Source of the DNA: Stenocarpella maydis
Lineage: Eukaryota; Ascomycota; Sordariomycetes; Diaporthales; Diaporthaceae
Reading direction: 5' to 3'
Length of the DNA stretch: 64,000 nucleotides
Assembly: GCA_002270565.1 (NCBI GenBank)
Contig: NQMI01000018.1
Span: 518,281 to 582,280, forward strand
Of the stretch, positions 57,969 to 64,000 are shown piece after piece. Position 1 is the first letter of the stretch; each line of letters begins with the position of its first letter. Below the pieces are notes generated by a model. It was not told the origin of the DNA, did no database searches, and saw only the letters and a list, made by a program, of their open reading frames with translations. Position numbers and translations under genes: made by a program.

Positions 57969-59318
57969 TCAAGTTGAGTTTGCATCCGTGGGTGTGTTTT
58001 CAGCCGGCCCATCAGTCTGGTCACGCTTCGGCCCACTACCGAGCTCTCCAGCTGGCTCACCCTTCGACTCTTCGGCCAGCCCCTCGATTGCATCTTCCTC
58101 ATTTCGTTCAACATCGAGCTCCTTAGACGATGAAGCCCAAGATGACCTGCGCCCGGTGCCATCGCCAAAGATGAGACCGGGGTGGCCGACAGCCAAGAAG
58201 AAGGCCGCAGTGACGATCGGGCTATATTAGCGGCAAACAATTTCAGCAGAGAGCACCTGGGCACCTTTTTTTTGGGGGGGGGGGGGAGCGGGGAGCGGTT
58301 AGGTGGAGGAAATGTCGATTCGACTTACACTCCCTCTAGGCCGATAAAGAGATCCTCGCGATGGAGCACCTCATTCGTAGGCCCATACCCCTTCTTAAGC
58401 TCGTGCACCCTGAAGGCACATCGCAATAATATGAGGACGACGGCCAGCGCCTCGGAGGCATAGAATAGCCCGAGGCGAAGCGCAAATGATTTTTGCGTTT
58501 TGGCACGGGCCTTGAACTCGTTGGACTTGAAGTATCGCCACAAGTAGTCGCCGTACAGAGCGCAAAAGATGAGTAGCGTGATGACCTGCAGCGCGAGACC
58601 TGCGAGGGCAAGGTCGATGCCCCCTTGATTCGTACCGGACGAGACCGACGAAAGAGCGCCGCCAGAAGCCTGGAGTGCCAGGGATACAATGTCGCAGGGA
58701 ATGAATAGCCAGTAGAATAGGGCAGGGTTGAACCGTGAGAAAGAGGGGCCGAAGCTCAGAATCCTGTTGTCAGAAGATTCAAGTCAGTCCAATCTCTTGA
58801 GTGGCGAAGGGGCGTGGGAGGTGGTCACTCGCGTTTTGGCGAGTAGGACGTAAATGGCGGCGCAGAAGAAGACGGGGGCGGTTGTGATGCAGACTACCGG
58901 AGACAGACATGAGCTAGACGTTCGTGGTTTTCACGGTGGCGTGACATGCGTGGGGATTTCGAAACTTACCGACCTGGATCATAAAGGCGTTGAAGTTCCA
59001 GAGATCCTGGTTCATCCACACACGCCCGGCATAGCCCAGGACCTCATCGACACAACCGGCGACCATACAACCCATGAACCACCACTGGTTCCATACCAGG
59101 CCGACGAGGACATGGACGAGCATGGCCACGCCAAAAGCAGCCAGGAATGCGGCATTGGAGGCCAGGCCTGGGATGTAGGCATAGACGCTGTACTCTGGGG
59201 AGCAGACGTCGAGTGTGCAGCTTGTATCCGGACCAAAGGGGATATAGGCTCTGTACTTGAGGTAATTAGAATTATTGAGGATGTCATAAACGACCGGTGC
59301 TGGGTATTGACCGGCCAT
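57969..59318 (-). CDS. RTA1-family seven-TM membrane protein
   Basis: Four exons (59318-58970, 58893-58833, 58763-58329, 58221-57969) encode 365 aa. RTA1/RSB1-like proteins are fungal seven-helix membrane proteins linked to lipid (sphingoid base) export and resistance to toxic compounds. Hydrophobic segments cover residues about 45-320, among them FLAAFGVAMLVHVLVGLVW. The family motifs FYWLFIPCDIVSLALQASGG and LAGLALQVITLLIF are in exon 3, and FFLAVGHPGLIFGDG in exon 4. The last 60 residues are a soluble acidic tail. The second intron appears to use a GC donor (GCGAGT), because only that join keeps the family text LLAKT/ILSFGPSFSRF in frame. Intron 3 contains an extreme T and G run on the plus strand (58267-58287). 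The transported substrate cannot be inferred. Confidence 0.9.
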
Positions 59319-60997
59319 ATTGGCTAGTCAGTTGAAGTCGTGAGTCCGGCACGGGGAGTGCTCGATATTCAGGAGACTGGGTGAGATGCTCCCAGAGTTG
59401 GTAGACGATGCTCCCTCGACGTGTGTTTGAGCTCGGCAACAGAGAAGGCGTAAAGGCTCGGTGAGCCGTTGCAGCTCAGACAGCAGCGCAGATACAATAT
59501 GCTGTAGCTTTAACAAAGGATCTGGTGGACCGATGTGATGCTGTGGAATCAAGTGGGCCCCAGACGGACATAGTCTTGTCCAGCAGGCCGGGCACGACGG
59601 GGATTCGAGGGGGGGGGGGCAAAAGTATGTAAACAAGAATGAATTGCAGGAAGCAGGCTGGGCCTCAGACAGCCCTGCCAGGACAGGCAGTTGGAGGTCT
59701 GCACGGCACCGACACGCACCTGCCGTGTGCCGGCCTCACGGCCGAGATGGAGAAAGGCGTGCCACCGGAGCAACTCTTGTGGTGGTGGAAGAAGGAGCGA
59801 CTCCGAGACAAACACGCGAGGCCGGCCCAATATGGTACAAGACGCCTCCACCACTCGCAAGGAGGGCAGGATGGTGGAGACTACTACATACGTACCAGCA
59901 TTACTGTATCGCCTGCCGTACGCACACACCAGTATGGGTCCAACACAGCCATGTACACAAACAAGAGAGAGCCCACCACTGGCACCACTGCCGTAAGGTA
60001 TCGCTGTGCCTCGTGGCCGAACCCATGGGGGAAGGGGAGGACACGGACGGTATCATCGACACAAACCTTTGTGTTAAGCCGTAAGCGTGTGCAGGTGAGG
60101 GCAGCCCCCAACGTAATTAATACCTAATACCAGATGCTGATGCTGTGCCCAGTAATCGTCAGATCTGGGAAGCGGGTCGCACAGGCGACTGGGCCAGAAA
60201 CAGGCCCAGGTCGCAGCCATGCCGACACAAGACACTCAAAGCGGTGCCAATCGATGGTGACTGACCACGGACGAGATAAAGATGCCCAAGTATTCTGGCC
60301 TAGATAACAAGTCGCCCTGCAAGACATACACCAGCTGGTAGGCAGGACAAGACACTAGTGGTAGGCCCCGCACAGCCCAGGAGGCGAGGAAATATATCAA
60401 GTACCATGTACTATGCGTGGTTAAAAGAGCCGGGCAGGGGAAACATGAAACAGCTAACCAGGGACCTCCCCTACCCTACTAGCCCAGCCCGGGGCGCTGG
60501 CTGTTCGACGTCAACTGACCATTGTGGGAAATGAGACACCACGCGCCGCTCCAGGGCGATCCTCTCTGCTGCTGAGGCGGCCTGGTCTTACAACCCACTC
60601 CACTTACACATGGAAACGAGAGCCGACGGCATCCAACCTGCACGGGGCACGTACGCAGTTGCACGCCGACACGGACACACGCTCGCTCACGTTCATAAAC
60701 GTCGTTGAATTATATACAGACGAAAATTAAGATTTGGTATCAAGATAGAAGAATACGGTGTTTGTGTGTCTTAGAGCGAGAGCTCCGGGTTCTCCGTCCC
60801 CCCACGGGGGGTCCTGTGGTTCCCACCGGGGGGTTGGGTTGGCTCGGTGCATCTCAAGAATGTTAACATAGACTACATCGCGCCAGCTTGTCCACCACAG
60901 AGGCTCCTGAACAGCCCGTCGTGACAGTGCCGCCCGGGCGCCCGGGCCCTGAGAACGCCGATGCCTACCAGTCTCAAGAACCTAGGAGGAATCAGAC
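59319..60997. other. Intergenic region
   Basis: No gene recognised. A G/C hairpin of six C and six G around a two-base loop (about 60799-60812), followed by another G run, lies within the probable 3' region of the GPI-protein gene. Confidence 0.55.
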
Positions 60998-61822
60998 CTA
61001 GGCCAGGAAGGCGACGAGGCCAGCGACACCAGCCAGGGCGGCGGAGACACCGAAGGTGCGGCCGGCGCCAGCGGTGACGACGGCAGTGGGGGTGGGGGTG
61101 GAGCCAGTGACGCTAGATCTCGCAGTCAGTATACATGTTCTTCCCCCCTCTCTTGGACCTGCAGTAGATGACGCGCGTGGGAAGGAAGGGATGTCTGCTT
61201 ACGTTCCGTTGCCACCACCAGCCGGGGGAGGAACACCGAACCCGGTGGAGGGGGCGGGGGCGACACCAGTGGGACCGCAAGGCACGGCCACGGTCTCGTA
61301 GATGACGGTCGGGATGACAGTGGTGGTGGAGATGGTCTTGACCGAGTAGGTGGGGCAGACGCCGCCGGCACCGCCGCCTGGCATACCGGTGGTCACCGGG
61401 GAGCTGGAGGTGACGAGGCTGGGGACGCCGGCAGGGCCGGAGGGGCCAGGCACGGCGGCGGAGGAGGCGACGGGGGGCACACCGGTGGCGGCGGGCATCG
61501 AGGGGGCGGTGGTGGCCTGGGTCTGGGGGATGGGGACCAGGGTGGTGCTGACGGAGTAGCTGGACGAGGACACCACGGTGGACCGGGCAGGGCAGTTGGT
61601 GACCTCGGGGGCGCAGCTGGTGATGGTCTCGTACTCGGTGCTGTACACGGTGCTCTGGGTGAAGGAGTGGACCGTGGACGACACCTGGGTGGACCGCGCA
61701 GGGCAGTCGGTGACGGTAGGAGCGCACGAGGTGATGGTGATCTGCTCGGTGGAGTAGACGGTGGACTGAACCTCGGTGGCGATGGCCGTAGCCAGGAGAC
61801 CAGCGAAGACTGCGGACTTCAT
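60998..61822 (-). CDS. GPI-anchored cell-wall protein with internal repeat
   Basis: Two exons (61822-61203, 61112-60998) joined in phase 2 give 244 aa. An N-terminal signal peptide ([15 protein letters not shown]) is followed by two tandem copies of a unit of about 37 residues: STVYSTExxTITSCAPxVTxCPARST, at about 20-56 and 57-92. A Ser/Thr/Pro-rich stalk suited to O-glycosylation follows. After it comes a degenerate third copy ([29 protein letters not shown], about 159-187). The last 20 residues are a hydrophobic GPI-attachment signal ([18 protein letters not shown]) supplied by exon 2. It is therefore probably exported and linked to membrane or wall glucan. The specific role is unknown; repeat-rich wall proteins of this kind serve structural or adhesive roles. 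Confidence 0.88.
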
Positions 61823-62058
61823 CTTGACGGCTTGATATATCGTTTCGAGGCGCGAGTTTTTCTTGGTTGTTTTTGAGGTTTGGACGGTTGACGTAAAGAC
61901 CGGACTGAAGCTCGGGGCTTGTGGATGCGTTTGTGAATGAATGGACGACCGAAGTCAAATTGAGTCAAAGGCTCTGGGAGATGAATATCTTGGAGCTGTC
62001 TGTGTAGGCTGGAGGAGAGGAGAGACGGCGAAGACGTCAGGAAAAGGACGCAGACTGG

Positions 62059-62065
62059 TTAAATA
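62059..62065 (-). promoter_or_regulatory. TATA-like box of the GPI-protein gene
   Basis: On the minus strand the sequence reads TATTTAA, about 240 bases before the GPI-protein start codon. Position and sequence fit a core promoter element, but the transcription start is not known. Confidence 0.4.
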
Positions 62066-62268
62066 GGCTCATGAGGGCCAGGTGCTACCGTACTACCGTA
62101 CGTACATGGACGAGACCCCGCGGGTTTCCTCCGGGGCGGTTGAGGGTGTGGGATCCGTGGGAAATTGCACCGAGCATGGGTTGTGCAGGGGCGGTGCGCT
62201 AATCCAGGGGCCTCGGTGGAGGACATGTTCAGCAAGAAATCATCAACACCCATCACCAGGGATATATC

Positions 62269-62300
62269 CTCCACCTCCACCTCCACCTCCACCTCCACCG
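62269..62300. repeat. (CCACCT)n hexamer repeat
   Basis: About five perfect CTCCAC units in a row. Confidence 0.95.
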
Positions 62301-62509
62301 AGCAATATCCACTGTGCCTGGGTGCCTGGGTGGCCGGCCGTGTCAGTGCCCCGACAGCACCTGCAGGGGCCATCTGCGTGGGAAGATTCCCATCTCGGAC
62401 AAACGGTCAAGGTCGATTCGGTGTCTGGGTTTCGGGGGGGGGCACGAGGGCTGATTCGACAGCCGACTTGATGTCGAGGCTGGCCGGCCGGATGAGTGGC
62501 CAGACTGCC

Positions 62510-62516
62510 ACACACA

Positions 62517-62554
<38 letters not shown>
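62510..62554. repeat. (CA)n(GA)n microsatellite
   Basis: A CA array passes directly into a GA array, 45 bases in all. Confidence 0.95.
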
Positions 62555-63404
62555 CCTGCAGAGGGGCGGGTAGGGTTGCAGGCTGTGGGCAGCCTCCATC
62601 TTGACTATTGGGTCTCCGTCCTGCGATGCTATTGCTGCTGGCAGGCGCTTAGACAGAGACCCTTATTGTTGCTGTCGGGCATCGATTCGCCGGTGGGAGC
62701 CATGTGAGCCATGAGCGCAGTGACTGATGCTCTAGGTACCCTTGGTGATCAGCATTGTTCTGCTGTGTACGATTCAGCCGCGCGTTACCCTGTATGTAGT
62801 CTGTCTATCAACAGGACGATCCATGGACACGAGTGGGACTGCTGTGGCCAACTGCTGACGGCTGCTTCCCACACACAGGCTGCGGGACATAATCCAATCC
62901 TTGGGCCAGTTGGTGATGGGCGGCCAATCACAGTTGGATATTGCGCATCCGATGGAAGCGGGTTTGTTCTGGTATCCGGTAAAAGGCGTGTACTGCATTT
63001 CTGGTCTTGCGAAAGAAGCCAATGTCCTCACCCCCAGGGAACATGGTCGAGGAAGAAGAGAAGAGGTGTGTGTTGCCCCAGACTTTCAACGTTGGCCATG
63101 CCCAAATTGGGATTGACCAGGGGGCCACTTCCGGACCCTGCATTGCTGTGGTACCATTAGAGAGATAACCTTGTCGCCAGGTGATATTTTGGAATTGTCA
63201 GTGCCACCCAAGGGAGATCGATACACAGAGCCGCGAGATCCCGGACCATGCTCAGCCGGACGCCCTGAAACGAAACGTAATGCCAAAGGCTTGCCTCTGC
63301 TCTCATTGACCGACAGTCTCTGGATTGCAGCAAGCCACAGCGCTGTGTGCCAGTAAGCTTACTGTGCCGTGGGGCCTGCCAGTCGACAATCGGGAGAGGA
63401 AATT

Positions 63405-63433
63405 TGCTGCTGCTGCTGCTGCTGCTGCTGCTG
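63405..63433. repeat. (GCT)n trinucleotide repeat
   Basis: Nine or ten uninterrupted GCT units. Confidence 0.95.
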
Positions 63434-63841
63434 AGCCCCGTCCTGGCAGAAAAGGTCGCCCCCAAGAGGATCCAAGATTGGCTTCAGAGCTGTCCCTTCC
63501 CCAGGCGCTAATGCAGGTACACACGCCTTGCTCGCTTCTTTTCACACGAGTTCACTTGTTGGCCCAGCTGCGACCGTCAGTGGTGATGACGGCAGTAATG
63601 AGAATGACGATTATAGAAATACGAATGTCAGCCTGGTTACTATGTAACTCAGGGCCAGACTAAGGCATGTCCTCACTCGGCAACCCAATACGTCAGGTGT
63701 GTACTCTGGTTTGGTGGTTTGATGTAGCAGACCAAGGACTGAGTAAGTAGTTGGCTCCAGCGACTCGAAACAGATGGGCCACCGATATGCATCCCGCAGG
63801 CCTTGGAACAACCAATAATCTGCCCCCGTCCAAGTAGACCA

Positions 63842-63972
63842 CTAAAAAAACCACAAAAAGAAACTAAAAAAAAAAACCTAAAAAAGAAATTAAAAAAAAC
63901 TAAAAAAAAACTAAAAAAAAACTAAAAAAAAACTAAAAAAAAACTAAAAAAAAAAACTAAAAAAAAAAAAAA
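63842..63972. repeat. Phased A-tract array
   Basis: A series of A runs separated by CT. It begins irregularly and becomes a nearly perfect 11-base unit (T, nine A, C) at about 63891-63946. The last A tract is 14 long and passes into a C/T-rich stretch. Confidence 0.95.
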
Positions 63973-64000
63973 CCCCTCGACCTCTCCATCCCCTTCTTCC

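Larger units (their letters stand above)
61823..64000. other. Intergenic region right of the GPI-protein gene
   Basis: No gene recognised. It contains the GPI-protein promoter, several microsatellites and the terminal A-tract array. Confidence 0.55.

Overview
The window is nuclear DNA from a filamentous ascomycete (Pezizomycotina, most likely Sordariomycetes). The support is: many short spliceosomal introns (about 50-150 nt) with CTGAC/CTAAC branch-like motifs; fungal-specific families (EAF1/VID21 with HSA and SANT domains, RTA1 transporter, DUF1770 protein, GPI-anchored wall protein); GC-rich third codon positions; and long intergenic stretches full of microsatellites. No tRNA, rRNA, CRISPR array, intact transposon or plasmid-type feature was recognised. 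All exon boundaries were read by eye from splice motifs, reading phase and family conservation.

Layout. Bases 1-11377 hold no gene I can support, only microsatellites. From 11.4 to 21 kb come a spliceosomal G-patch protein (SPP2, minus), a broken SRPK-type kinase pseudogene, and the large NuA4 scaffold EAF1/VID21 (plus). From 21.7 to 30 kb come a GH13 alpha-glucosidase with a 16-nt microexon, a DUF1770 protein, translation release factor eRF1 and prephenate dehydratase. From 30 to 42 kb come a WHIM1-type chromatin protein (minus), ribosomal protein L2, adenosine kinase and an EST1/SMG7/EBS1-like protein (minus). From 42.8 to 46.5 kb there is a dense block: a ZNF511-like zinc-finger protein, splicing factor BUD31, complex I subunit NUO14.8/NDUFA6 and the RNA polymerase I/III subunit AC19. 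A 5.9-kb gap follows. Then come a proline/serine-rich protein of unknown function with a long repeat-bearing leader, a doubtful acidic low-complexity ORF, an RTA1-family membrane protein (minus) and a GPI-anchored wall protein (minus). The window ends in a phased A-tract repeat.

Functionally the centre is a housekeeping neighbourhood: splicing (SPP2, BUD31), chromatin (EAF1, WHIM1 protein), transcription (AC19), translation (eRF1, L2), RNA decay or telomere function (EST1-like), and primary metabolism (adenosine kinase, prephenate dehydratase, alpha-glucosidase, complex I). There are no operons. Neighbours are arranged as convergent pairs with short gaps (ZNF511/BUD31, NUO14.8/AC19, PHA2/WHIM1, ADK/EST1) and divergent pairs (BUD31/NUO14.8, EST1/ZNF511, DUF1770/eRF1).

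The observation most worth a second look is the eRF1 stop codon. It is TGA followed by C, and the same frame stays open for 72 further codons with coding-like third positions. This suggests programmed readthrough or an alternative C-terminus in the very protein that terminates translation. Others are two predicted GC-AG introns, two microexons of 15-16 nt, an EST1 intron that is a multiple of three and lacks stops, a kinase pseudogene, and a phased A-tract array that should be strongly curved.
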